Shown here piece after piece: positions 1-5,709 of a stretch of 7,195 nt of DNA. The notes beneath the pieces are model-generated. The model worked only from the letters and a program-made list of their open reading frames with translations, made no database searches and was not told the DNA's origin. The DNA is from JARIHD01 sp035629475 (lineage in GTDB: Bacteria > Patescibacteriota > Saccharimonadia > Saccharimonadales > UBA4665). Every line of letters begins with the position of its first letter. Position 1 is the stretch's first letter. The stretch spans positions 1-7,195 of the forward strand of contig DASPHS010000154.1 in assembly GCA_035629475.1 (NCBI GenBank), written 5' to 3'. The position numbers were made by a program, and so were the translations under genes.

Positions 1-779
1 TCACAGGTTTTCATAAACAGCACGCCTGCCCCCAGGAGTGGGTTGCGGAATAGCTTGCCGGGTTTGGAAAAGAACAGTTTGTAGCGGTTCAAGGGCCCTT
101 CTTTGGCGGTAAGATTTGAACCAACGTCATTTTTTTGCAGGAACCCCTTAGCCAGGCCAGCGTAGTAGTACTTTTTGCCCAGTGTTTTTATCAGGCTCAG
201 GCGACCTTCGTTGTGCCGTATGAACGCGTCAACTCGCCCGATGGGTGCGAGCTTGCCGATGCGTCGTGATAAATCCCAGTCCTCACCGCTGACCATCGCT
301 ACATCGTAGCCGCCAACTTGTTCATATAGGTCACGCCGGAAGAAGCGGGCGGCCTCTACCCAGTCGATGCCCACGTAAAACGAGCGTTCCAGGCGTTTGC
401 ACTGCGCCCAAAAACCCTCCCCGAATGACTCTTCGGGAATGATCAGACCACCGAGGTCAGGCTGCTCCTGCATTTTGGCCACACATGATTCTATGACGTG
501 TGGCGCAAGTTCCATATCTGAATCGATGATCACCACGTACTCCCCCGTTGATTTTTCAACGGCAAAATTACGCTGTGTAGAGCGCTCCGGTCCCTTATCC
601 CAGACCAAGTCGGTGTATCGCCGGGCGATGTGTTTCGTGTCATCAGTAGAGCCGTTGTCCACGACTACCATTTCGATTGGCTCGTAGCTCTGCAGTCGGA
701 TGGAATGCAGGCAGTTGCCCAATGTTTCATGGTTGTTGCGGGTGGTGACGATGACTGAAACTTTCGGGGTAGTACTCAT
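1..779 (-). CDS. GT2 family glycosyltransferase, 3' end cut by the window edge
   Basis: The frame opens at ATG 779-777 and stays open for 259 codons to the left edge; the tca at 1-3 is out of frame, so no stop is visible. Seen: an N-terminal VSVIVTTRNN strand and loop (about residues 7-16), VVVDNGSTDDT (38-48) for nucleotide-sugar binding, DSD (86-88) as the metal-binding DxD, and GEDWDLSRRI (165-174) supplying the acidic catalytic-base position typical of inverting GT-A enzymes. These define a GT2 transferase that moves a sugar from a nucleotide donor to a glycan or lipid acceptor. No membrane helix is seen in the visible part, so it probably works at the inner face of the membrane. Its start overlaps the stop of the GT4 gene as ATGA, with GGAG at 791-788 as SD, so it is likely translationally coupled. 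The donor and acceptor sugars cannot be told from sequence. Confidence 0.9.
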   Translation of the reverse strand, partial: MSTTPKVSVIVTTRNNHETLGNCLHSIRLQSYEPIEMVVVDNGSTDDTKHIARRYTDLVWDKGPERSTQRNFAVEKSTGEYVVIIDSDMELAPHVIESCVAKMQEQPDLGGLIIPEESFGEGFWAQCKRLERSFYVGIDWVEAARFFRRDLYEQVGGYDVAMVSGEDWDLSRRIGKLAPIGRVDAFIRHNEGRLSLIKTLGKKYYYAGLAKGFLQKNDVGSNLTAKEGPLNRYKLFFSKPGKLFRNPLLGAGVLFMKTC

Positions 780-1909
780 GCTGCTCGCTCCAAAATAGCA
801 TTAAATTGCTGATATCCCTTGTCGAAGGTAATTTGTTTGCTCCAGTGCCATGCCTGCGTGCGCAGTTCTTCATAGGCATCCTGGTCTTGTAGGAGCGAAA
901 CGACACCCTCGGCTAATTTTTGCGGATTGGTGTTGGTGATAATGCCGGTCTCGCGGTCCTTCACACTGTCACGCAGTCCATCGACGTCGTACACGACCGC
1001 TGGCGTGCCCTGGCTGGCAGCTTCGGTGACAATCAGCCCCCAGCCCTCTTTTACGGAGGTCACGGTTATGAGGTGTGAGCGCCCCATGAGCGCTACTTTG
1101 TCCCGTTCGTTTATTCGCCCCATATACTGAATGTCATTGCGGTAGGGGCTGGCTGAAATGCGGTCTAATACCCGGGCGCCATAGGCGCTGGTAGCATCCC
1201 CAGCCAGCTTGAACTGGAGGTCTGGCAAATCGCGCTTAGCAAGCTCGAAGGCCTCCACTTGGTCGAGCGTTCGCTTCATGCTGCGCATCGCTCCCAGTGA
1301 AAGCACGGTCGGCTTTTCAAACTTTTGCACTGATGACAGGTCAGCCAGTGGTTTGATTTGAATGCCCTCAGAAATAATATGTGTACGATTGGGGTCCCAG
1401 CCGTACCGGCTGATGTCTTTCTTGGTGCTTTCTGAGACGGTGACCAATGGTACTTTCGAGCGGCTCATCAGCTTGAGGGCCAGCGGCTCCAGAACATAGT
1501 AGCCTAGGTAGCTTAAGGGGCGTGGCGTCTCGTGGAACCAGATTTCCCTGGCTAGCTGATGGGTCAGCGCCAGCCGCTTGGCCCGCCCCTTGAACAGGAC
1601 ACTGAAGTATGGCGCGGTATTAACCGTCTCGATGACCACATCATAGCGGTCGCGCAGTGTCCGCACATATCGCCAGAGCGCCTGCATGGAGTGTGTGTAC
1701 CGGTTGCCCCCGACCCTGATGACATCGATGCCATCCACCATTTCGCGCTCTTTTGTCCCCGCCGGCCGGGCGGTCAGCAGGCTGACGCGGTGACCGTCAG
1801 CTACCTGTCGTTTCATAAACTCTCGGAGTACAACTTCTGCCCCGCCAGCCTGTGGGTGGGCGTGGTCTTTCCAGGCGAGCCAGAGAATGCTCTTTGGTTT
1901 GGCGCTCAT
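776..1909 (-). CDS. GT4 family glycosyltransferase (GT-B fold)
   Basis: 377 residues, a usual length for GT4. Seen: an N-terminal Rossmann half beginning SILWLAWKDHAHPQAGGAE (7-25), whose GGAE turn is the glycine-rich acceptor/donor loop of GT4 enzymes; a second half starting near TVLSLGAMRSMKRTLDQVEAF (201-221); and the hallmark E-x7-E motif at E288 and E296 in KEGWGLIVTEAASQGTP, which binds the donor nucleotide-sugar in retaining GT4 transferases. There is no signal peptide or membrane helix, so it is predicted cytosolic or peripheral. The start ATG 1909-1907 overlaps the stop of the upstream GT2 as ATGA, and AAGGAG at 1922-1917 sits 7 bases before it. Its own stop overlaps the next GT2 start in the same way. 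It probably adds one sugar to the lipid-linked glycan made by this cassette. Family assignment is firm; the specific sugar is unknown. Confidence 0.93.
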   Translation of the reverse strand: MSAKPKSILWLAWKDHAHPQAGGAEVVLREFMKRQVADGHRVSLLTARPAGTKEREMVDGIDVIRVGGNRYTHSMQALWRYVRTLRDRYDVVIETVNTAPYFSVLFKGRAKRLALTHQLAREIWFHETPRPLSYLGYYVLEPLALKLMSRSKVPLVTVSESTKKDISRYGWDPNRTHIISEGIQIKPLADLSSVQKFEKPTVLSLGAMRSMKRTLDQVEAFELAKRDLPDLQFKLAGDATSAYGARVLDRISASPYRNDIQYMGRINERDKVALMGRSHLITVTSVKEGWGLIVTEAASQGTPAVVYDVDGLRDSVKDRETGIITNTNPQKLAEGVVSLLQDQDAYEELRTQAWHWSKQITFDKGYQQFNAILERAA

Positions 1910-2901
1910 GCTACTTCTCCTTCAATATACCTAAGGTTAGTGTCAACGGGTTCCAGCTCTTCCAATTTGCGCCGTACGATGTACAGCGGCCGGTTGGTCA
2001 CTTCGGCGTGGATATGTGCGATGTACAATGCCACCAAGCCGATGCAGGCCAGGATCAGCCCTACCAATACCAAAATCATGATGGCCAGCATTGCTGTGCC
2101 GGTAATTTCCCAGCCGAAGGGGTCGCCCAACAGGTAGGTTTCTGCGGCTAAGAAGGCGCCGATAGGGGTGGCCAGGAGGAGGATGCTGATGCCCAGGTAT
2201 CCGGCTAACTGCAGCGGCAACAGGCTGTATGATGTCAGTGAGTTGAGTGCCAGCCGTATCAGGCTGCTAAAGGTATAGGAGGCCTCGCCTGCATTGCGCA
2301 GACCGGCTTTGAAATGAATGTAGGAGCGCTTAAAGCCCAGCCAGTCAATGATGCCGCGGGTGATGCGGTTTTTCTCGGGCATATTGCGGAACTCGCGGAT
2401 AACCTTGCGATCTACCAGCCGGTAGTCGCTGGCGTGCGGCGTGATACGGGTGTGGGCGACGCCTTGCATGATGCTGTAGAAGCGGGCGGAGCACCATTTC
2501 TTAAGCCACCGCTCACTCTTGTCATATTCTTTGACGCCAACGACGACTTCGGCTCCCTGCTGCCACTTGTCAATGAAGCTGCCAATCAGGCTAGGCGGGT
2601 GCTGCAAGTCGGCATCCAGCATAATAGCGGCGTCGCCTTTGGCGGCATGCAATCCGGCGCTGATGGCCGGTTCCTTGCCAAAATTACGGGCAAATTCGAT
2701 GAGCCGTATCCGCTTGTCTTTCTTGGCGAGGCGCTCTACTTGGTCAATGGTATCGTCACTGCTGCCATCATCAACGAAGATCATTTCAAACTTGTACGCC
2801 AGGTCTTTGATACTGCGGTTGAGTTCAGTGTAGAGAGGCTGGATGTTAAGTGCTTCGTTGTGCATGGGAACGATAATAGACACTAGTTGTTGCTTTGCCA
2901 T
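1906..2901 (-). CDS. Membrane GT2, polyprenyl-phosphate glycosyltransferase (GtrB/CsbB/DPM1-like)
   Basis: 331 residues from ATG 2901. The frame also opens at a TTG at 2958, but only the ATG has an SD (AAAGGAG 2913-2907, 5-base spacer) and begins right at the domain: LVSIIVPMHNEALNI (6-20). Seen: FVDDGSSDDT (42-51), RNFGKEPAISAGL (72-84), metal-binding DAD in LDADLQHPP (95-103), SDYRLVDRKV (158-167), EKNRITRGIIDWLGFKR (176-192), then two long hydrophobic helices (about 228-253 and 267-297) and a short basic C-terminus. This order is that of the GtrB/CsbB/YfdH branch, which moves a sugar from a nucleotide donor onto undecaprenyl (polyprenyl) phosphate at the cytoplasmic face. By inference it supplies a lipid-linked sugar for the neighbouring enzymes or flippase. 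It overlaps the flippase gene by 19 bases and the GT4 gene by 4. Confidence 0.92.
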   Translation of the reverse strand: MAKQQLVSIIVPMHNEALNIQPLYTELNRSIKDLAYKFEMIFVDDGSSDDTIDQVERLAKKDKRIRLIEFARNFGKEPAISAGLHAAKGDAAIMLDADLQHPPSLIGSFIDKWQQGAEVVVGVKEYDKSERWLKKWCSARFYSIMQGVAHTRITPHASDYRLVDRKVIREFRNMPEKNRITRGIIDWLGFKRSYIHFKAGLRNAGEASYTFSSLIRLALNSLTSYSLLPLQLAGYLGISILLLATPIGAFLAAETYLLGDPFGWEITGTAMLAIMILVLVGLILACIGLVALYIAHIHAEVTNRPLYIVRRKLEELEPVDTNLRYIEGEVA

Positions 2902-4166
2902 AAAAGCTCCTTTGCTCTGGTGCCAGCAATCCATATTGCTAAGGCGATTACGATACAAACACTGCCGATAAGCAGGCTGGAAATAACTTCTTCAAGGCTG
3001 TCGTGCCGAACCGCCATCAAGGCATAGGTGACAATGCCGCCCAGTAGGGTGACGACGGCAATCCCCCATCTCCGGAGTGATAAATAGTAGGCCACGGCGA
3101 GGTTAAGTATAGAAATGATGAATATGGCCAGACTGAGCTGTGGCAGTAGGTGGGCCGCTTCCTTGAAGGCACTGCCCATCAGCAAGCCGACGATAAAGCT
3201 GGGAGCAAAGGTAAAGAGCAGCAGTACTGGCAGGCTGACACCGACCAACAGCAAACCGGAACGGAGGGCGATGTGGTAGTTCTTCCCCGGTGGGTTGGTC
3301 AACTTTATGGATGGCATCAGTACTTGGGCCACTGAGGCTGTCAGGAAGAAGATTATACGTGCCACGCTGGCAACGCCGGCGTACAGCCCGGCGGTGTGGG
3401 CATCAAAGAAGTGTTTTACGACCACGATATCGATGCTGTACTGCACGGTAATAACGAATGAACTTATAAATACTAACAGACCGTACTTTAACTCTGGTGC
3501 CAGCAGTCGCACGTCAGGCAGCCGCCACCGAGAGGACGAAGGCTGCCCTACCAGACCCAGTTGGGCTGCTTTCCAAGCGGCGTATCCCCATGCCACGGCT
3601 TGAGCCAACACCAGGCCGCCAATGGCACCGGCCGTGCCCAGGCCAATCGCCACTAGGATGGCAGAAAAAAGCAGCTTAGCAGCGGCGCCTACGATGTTGG
3701 CGACTGATGTAGCGCCAAAGGCTTGCTGCCCACGCAAAAAAGCACTGCGGAAGGTAAAGGGCACGCTCACGACAATGGCGACGGCCAAAATAATAAACGG
3801 CCAGGTACTGTCAAATTGCAGGAAGCTGCGCAGCTGATGCTGGAAGGCTATGACCAGCAGCAGGAATGCCAGGCTGAGGGTGAGGGCCAGTTTTTCCAGC
3901 TCCAGTACAACGGCATTGCGCTTGGCCTGGTCGCCGTAGTTGGCGACGACATTGGTCGTAACCAGTCCAAAAACCGACAGGAAGATAGCTAGTTGCAAGA
4001 AGAGCGATACCAGGGCCTGGACTTCACCAAAGGCAGCTGGGTCCAGGAGCCGACCAAGGACCGGGTAATACAGATAGTTCAATGCACCAACTGCTACCGA
4101 ACCAAAAAAGAATACGGTATTATGCCGCAGGAAGGGACTGTGGCGGACAAGCTGCAAGAGGTTCAC
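2883..4166 (-). CDS. Polysaccharide/lipid-linked glycan flippase (Wzx-like, MOP superfamily)
   Basis: 427 residues, starting at GTG 4166-4164 with AGGAG at 4176-4172 and a 5-base spacer. The protein is almost wholly hydrophobic, with about 12 likely membrane helices (roughly 16-36, 43-68, 92-108, 121-140, 158-178, 180-200, 225-250, 262-282, 302-322, 342-362, 366-386, 394-414). The N-terminal NTVFFFGSVAVGALNYLYYPVLGRLLDP-like segment (16-43), followed by FGEVQALVSL, is the pattern of Wzx/polysaccharide-synthesis flippases, where the first helices precede an aspartate-proline-x-x-(F/Y)-G turn. By family, such proteins move polyprenyl-linked glycans from the inner to the outer leaflet. It is the first gene of the four-gene glycan cassette and overlaps the next by 19 bases. 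MurJ and other MOP members share the fold, but the glycosyltransferase context favours a Wzx-type role. Confidence 0.88.
   Translation of the reverse strand: MNLLQLVRHSPFLRHNTVFFFGSVAVGALNYLYYPVLGRLLDPAAFGEVQALVSLFLQLAIFLSVFGLVTTNVVANYGDQAKRNAVVLELEKLALTLSLAFLLLVIAFQHQLRSFLQFDSTWPFIILAVAIVVSVPFTFRSAFLRGQQAFGATSVANIVGAAAKLLFSAILVAIGLGTAGAIGGLVLAQAVAWGYAAWKAAQLGLVGQPSSSRWRLPDVRLLAPELKYGLLVFISSFVITVQYSIDIVVVKHFFDAHTAGLYAGVASVARIIFFLTASVAQVLMPSIKLTNPPGKNYHIALRSGLLLVGVSLPVLLLFTFAPSFIVGLLMGSAFKEAAHLLPQLSLAIFIISILNLAVAYYLSLRRWGIAVVTLLGGIVTYALMAVRHDSLEEVISSLLIGSVCIVIALAIWIAGTRAKELLWQSNN
2907..2913 (-). promoter_or_regulatory. SD site that fixes the start of the membrane GT2
   Basis: On the minus strand AAAGGAG lies 5 bases before ATG 2901. 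The longer reading from TTG 2958 would add 19 residues with no family match, so the ATG is preferred. The SD lies inside the 3' end of the flippase gene, as expected for coupled translation. Confidence 0.8.
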
Positions 4167-4171
4167 GGAGG

Positions 4172-4176
4172 CTCCT
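4172..4176 (-). promoter_or_regulatory. SD site of the flippase GTG start
   Basis: AGGAG on the minus strand, 5 bases before GTG 4166. It supports the non-ATG start of the first cassette gene. Confidence 0.75.
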
Positions 4177-4186
4177 AATCAAGATT

Positions 4187-4201
4187 GGTATTTTTAATAC
4201 C
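4187..4201. repeat. Perfect inverted repeat GGTATT-n3-AATACC
   Basis: A 6-bp perfect inverted repeat with a 3-base centre lies in the 78-base gap between the stop at 4245 and the flippase GTG. It has no U-tract and is too AT-rich for a good terminator. On the minus strand a poor promoter match (TTTCGC, 17 bases, TATTAA) overlaps it. It could therefore be an operator for the glycan cassette, but that is inference. Confidence 0.35.
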
Positions 4202-4244
4202 GTTTCATTGTGCCACGCGAAATTGCTTGTGCTTGTAAGATATC

Positions 4245-4934
4245 CTACAGCGGCGAAGTGCTACCCGGGGTATGTACCGGTGCTAGTAAGAGTTCTTTCA
4301 GATGACCGTTAATATCGGTGTAAGCAGCAATAATGTTGTGTTTTGTTACCTGTAAGCGCCGGCTTTGTAAAATGGCCATAACACCGCCGATAGTCAGCTC
4401 AACGAGTGTATTCCCCTGCCAATTGGCGGCACGCAGATCGCTGAGGGTGCGTTCCAGGGGTAAGCCGCGTAAACTGGTACCGCGCATCAGAGCAGTACCT
4501 TCATGAATCGAGGTTGCTACGCGTGCTGGGTCAGTTGCCTGGAAGTCAGTGCGTGCCAACTCAACATGCACCTCGCCCGTCATACCCTGTTCCAGGAATT
4601 CCTGGCGGATGGCATCTTCATCAAGACGGAGCTGAATAAGTTTGCCGAGCCGCCCGCCATGAAATGTGGGTACGACGGCGCCTACATGACGTGCGCGGTA
4701 AGCCTCTGCTAACTTGCGTGGCGCTTCAGGGTCTTGGGGATTAATGCCAACGCATGCGGCAACATCCGGGGTGTACTGTATATTGGCGCCACCCGGGAAT
4801 AGTGCGGCATGCTTACGGTCGGCTGTTGCATTGCCTGTCGCATCCGGGAAGAGGACACTGGTCATAGTGAGTGCGTTCCCTAAAAGTTTAGCCATACGGT
4901 GTAGTCCACGCAGCGATGCTTCCCCGCTCGGCAT
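4245..4934 (-). CDS. C-terminal part of a probable frameshifted gene; TIM-barrel-like protein
   Basis: 229 codons from ATG 4934, but neither this ATG nor the next in-frame one (MAKLLG at codon 14) has an SD, and the frame overlaps the preceding one by 55 bases. It therefore reads best as the 3' portion of the gene beginning at 5284, in the -1 frame. Seen: strand-like segments spaced by helices, such as VGAVVPTFHGGRL (84-96), GEVHVELARTDF (120-131) and NTLVELTIGGVMAI (175-188), each ending in or followed by polar residues (H, E, D). That alternation recalls the xylose-isomerase-like TIM barrels (sugar isomerases, AP-endonuclease-2 type), in which such Glu/His/Asp bind a metal. I see no complete, unmistakable motif, so the fold call is low to moderate. 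No signal peptide or membrane helix. If it is a real separate gene, it would depend on translation of the upstream frame. Confidence 0.6.
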   Translation of the reverse strand: MPSGEASLRGLHRMAKLLGNALTMTSVLFPDATGNATADRKHAALFPGGANIQYTPDVAACVGINPQDPEAPRKLAEAYRARHVGAVVPTFHGGRLGKLIQLRLDEDAIRQEFLEQGMTGEVHVELARTDFQATDPARVATSIHEGTALMRGTSLRGLPLERTLSDLRAANWQGNTLVELTIGGVMAILQSRRLQVTKHNIIAAYTDINGHLKELLLAPVHTPGSTSPL

Positions 4935-5284
4935 AACGACCGGGCGGCAAGCGCCATCAGGCCAGTCCCATCATGTTTGTTTTCGGCGAGGTCTGCCGGA
5001 GCTATGCCCGCGCCGGGTGCGGGTTCTTCCTGGGCAAGGCCGACGAAGGACTGGTGGCTGGCAACGAATAGTCCCTTGTAGTCACCGGTGCCCGGCAGCT
5101 GCAGGCGGGCCCACAGGGGTGAACGAATGGGCAGTACTTCCACGCCATCAGCCCCAATCGTTTCCGTTAGGGCTGCCATCCGATCCAGGGTCAGCAATGG
5201 CGCACTATCGAGTCCCATAAGCCGCGCCTGCTCGGGGTTTACGGGAGTAAAATTGCCGTTCGTTGTCAATAGCATAGTAGTCAT
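4880..5284 (-). CDS. N-terminal part of the same probable frameshifted gene
   Basis: 134 codons from ATG 5284; a second ATG at 5275 (codon 4) is equally possible, and neither has an SD. An in-frame TAA sits two codons before ATG 5284, so the frame cannot begin further upstream. Seen: LLTLDRMAALTETIGADGVEV-like text at about 30-50, continuing LPIRSPLWARL (51-61), then GLFVASHQSFVGLAQ (71-85). This is a helix, a strand ending in E, and a strand ending in H, as in the first strands of xylose-isomerase-like TIM barrels. After about residue 114 the reading turns arginine- and cysteine-rich and stops at 4880, whereas the -1 frame continues sensibly. Adding one base in the CCC/GGG run at 4942-4944 would give LMALAAPVVMPSGEASL and a single product of about 346 residues. 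A weak promoter may lie at 5317-5288. Confidence 0.6.
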   Translation of the reverse strand: MTTMLLTTNGNFTPVNPEQARLMGLDSAPLLTLDRMAALTETIGADGVEVLPIRSPLWARLQLPGTGDYKGLFVASHQSFVGLAQEEPAPGAGIAPADLAENKHDGTGLMALAARSLCRAGKHRCVDYTVWLNF

Positions 5285-5287
5285 GCC

Positions 5288-5317
5288 ATTTTACAAGTGC
5301 CCCACCTGCCAGAGCAA
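5288..5317 (-). promoter_or_regulatory. Weak candidate promoter for the split gene
   Basis: On the minus strand TTGCTC (5317-5312), an 18-base spacer and TAAAAT (5293-5288). The start would fall at about 5282-5280, so the transcript would be nearly leaderless around the ATGs at 5284 and 5275. That would suit the lack of an SD, but the spacing is not ideal for either ATG. Confidence 0.3.
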
Positions 5318-5394
5318 GCATAAGCGTATCTGTAGGGGCTATGTTGTCCCCAGGCTATGAACAGTTTTGCGGTCATTTTAACATTGGAAGTATG

Positions 5395-5422
5395 TTGCGC
5401 CTGCCGGGCAGCGGCCTATAAT
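5395..5422 (+). promoter_or_regulatory. Promoter with perfect TATAAT, driving the leader of the 91-residue gene
   Basis: TTGCGC at 5395-5400, a 16-base spacer, and TATAAT at 5417-5422. It is the best sigma70-type match in the intergenic region. The expected transcript start is about 5429-5431, giving a leader of about 280 bases before ATG 5710. Confidence 0.65.
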
Positions 5423-5621
5423 AAGAATCAGCAATGTGGGTGCTGGCGTTACGCCTTCCTACTCACAGGCTGATGTTCGAGAGAGTTCAAGGGGTGCATA
5501 CTCACTGACCGGCTGAGTTAAGCGTCACTGTACCACCTATCAAGCAAGTGTTCTGGCTATAGACCAAAGTATCGAACGGTTACTTTCTTCTGGCTTCCAC
5601 TTTTATCTACTAATCCGTTCA

Positions 5622-5637
5622 CTGCTATAGATAGCAG
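5622..5637. repeat. Perfect palindrome CTGCTAT-AG-ATAGCAG
   Basis: A 7-bp perfect inverted repeat with a 2-base centre inside the leader. As RNA it would need to open a pair or so to form a loop; as DNA it could be a dimeric repressor site. Confidence 0.5.
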
Positions 5638-5661
5638 ATACTCTTTAAAAAACTTTTGATC

Positions 5662-5686
5662 GAATGACCGCCTCCTGCGGTTGTTC
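5662..5686 (+). promoter_or_regulatory. Stem-loop with anti-SD-like loop CUCCU
   Basis: GAATGACCGC (5662-5671) pairs with GCGGTTGTTC (5677-5686): eight Watson-Crick pairs plus two G-U wobbles, closing a 5-base loop CTCCT (5672-5676). The loop is the exact complement of AGGAG at 5697-5701, the SD core of the 91-residue gene. It could mask the SD by pseudoknot pairing; this is inferred from sequence only. Confidence 0.5.
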
Positions 5687-5695
5687 ACTACACGG

Positions 5696-5701
5696 AAGGA
5701 G
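5696..5701 (+). promoter_or_regulatory. SD site of the 91-residue gene
   Basis: AAGGAG, 8 bases before ATG 5710. A strong site that fixes the start and lies 10 bases after the stem-loop that can pair with it. Confidence 0.8.
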
Positions 5702-5709
5702 CTTGACCT

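Larger units (their letters stand above)
5429..5709 (+). promoter_or_regulatory. Long, structured 5' leader (candidate cis-regulatory RNA)
   Basis: This is the gene-free stretch between the TATAAT promoter and ATG 5710. Paired elements seen: CAGCA/TGCTG (5429-5433 with 5441-5445); GGCG-TTA-CGCC (5445-5455); AAAGTA/TACTTT (5566-5571 with 5581-5586), with a 9-base loop whose GAACGG (5574-5579) is complementary to CCGTTC (5615-5620); CTGCTAT-AG-ATAGCAG (5622-5637); and a 10-bp stem with loop CTCCT (5662-5686) just before the SD. No known riboswitch, RNase P, tmRNA, SRP or 6S RNA hallmark was recognised. It could also be a separate small RNA, but no terminator separates it from the gene. That it is regulatory is inference. 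Confidence 0.45.

Noticed and set aside
1..3. tca at the left edge, which would read TGA on the minus strand
   Set aside because: Out of frame with the GT2 that starts at 779, so that gene continues beyond the window.
1559..2137. Plus-strand open frame of 192 codons opposite the GT4 and GT2 genes
   Set aside because: It is antisense to two firmly identified glycosyltransferases, has no domain pattern, and is explained by codon bias on the other strand.
2314..2886. Plus-strand open frame of 190 codons opposite the membrane GT2
   Set aside because: A mirror of the GT2 coding strand, with no recognisable motif.
2902..2958. A 19-residue N-terminal extension of the membrane GT2 from TTG 2958
   Set aside because: TTG is a poor start, no SD was noted there, and the ATG at 2901 has a strong SD and matches the family start.
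4877..4973. Programmed -1 ribosomal frameshift in the split gene
   Set aside because: No X-XXY-YYZ slippery heptamer and no obvious stimulatory hairpin; a mutation or sequence error is simpler.
4714..5220. Plus-strand open frame of 168 codons opposite the split gene
   Set aside because: Considered because the minus-strand gene is broken, but the text is rich in Arg, Pro, Ser and Cys without domain character, while the minus frames read like a folded protein.
5283..5360. Plus-strand 25-codon reading MPFYKCPTCQSKHKRIC..., resembling part of a zinc ribbon
   Set aside because: It has one CxxC plus a single further cysteine, no SD, and overlaps the start of a divergent gene; too short to support.
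5423..5709. tRNA, tmRNA, SRP RNA, RNase P or 6S RNA in the gene-free stretch
   Set aside because: A GTTCGAGAG-like string near 5475 recalls a T-arm, but no cloverleaf can be drawn. The SRP GGAAGGAAGCA-type tetraloop region and the conserved RNase P segments are absent.
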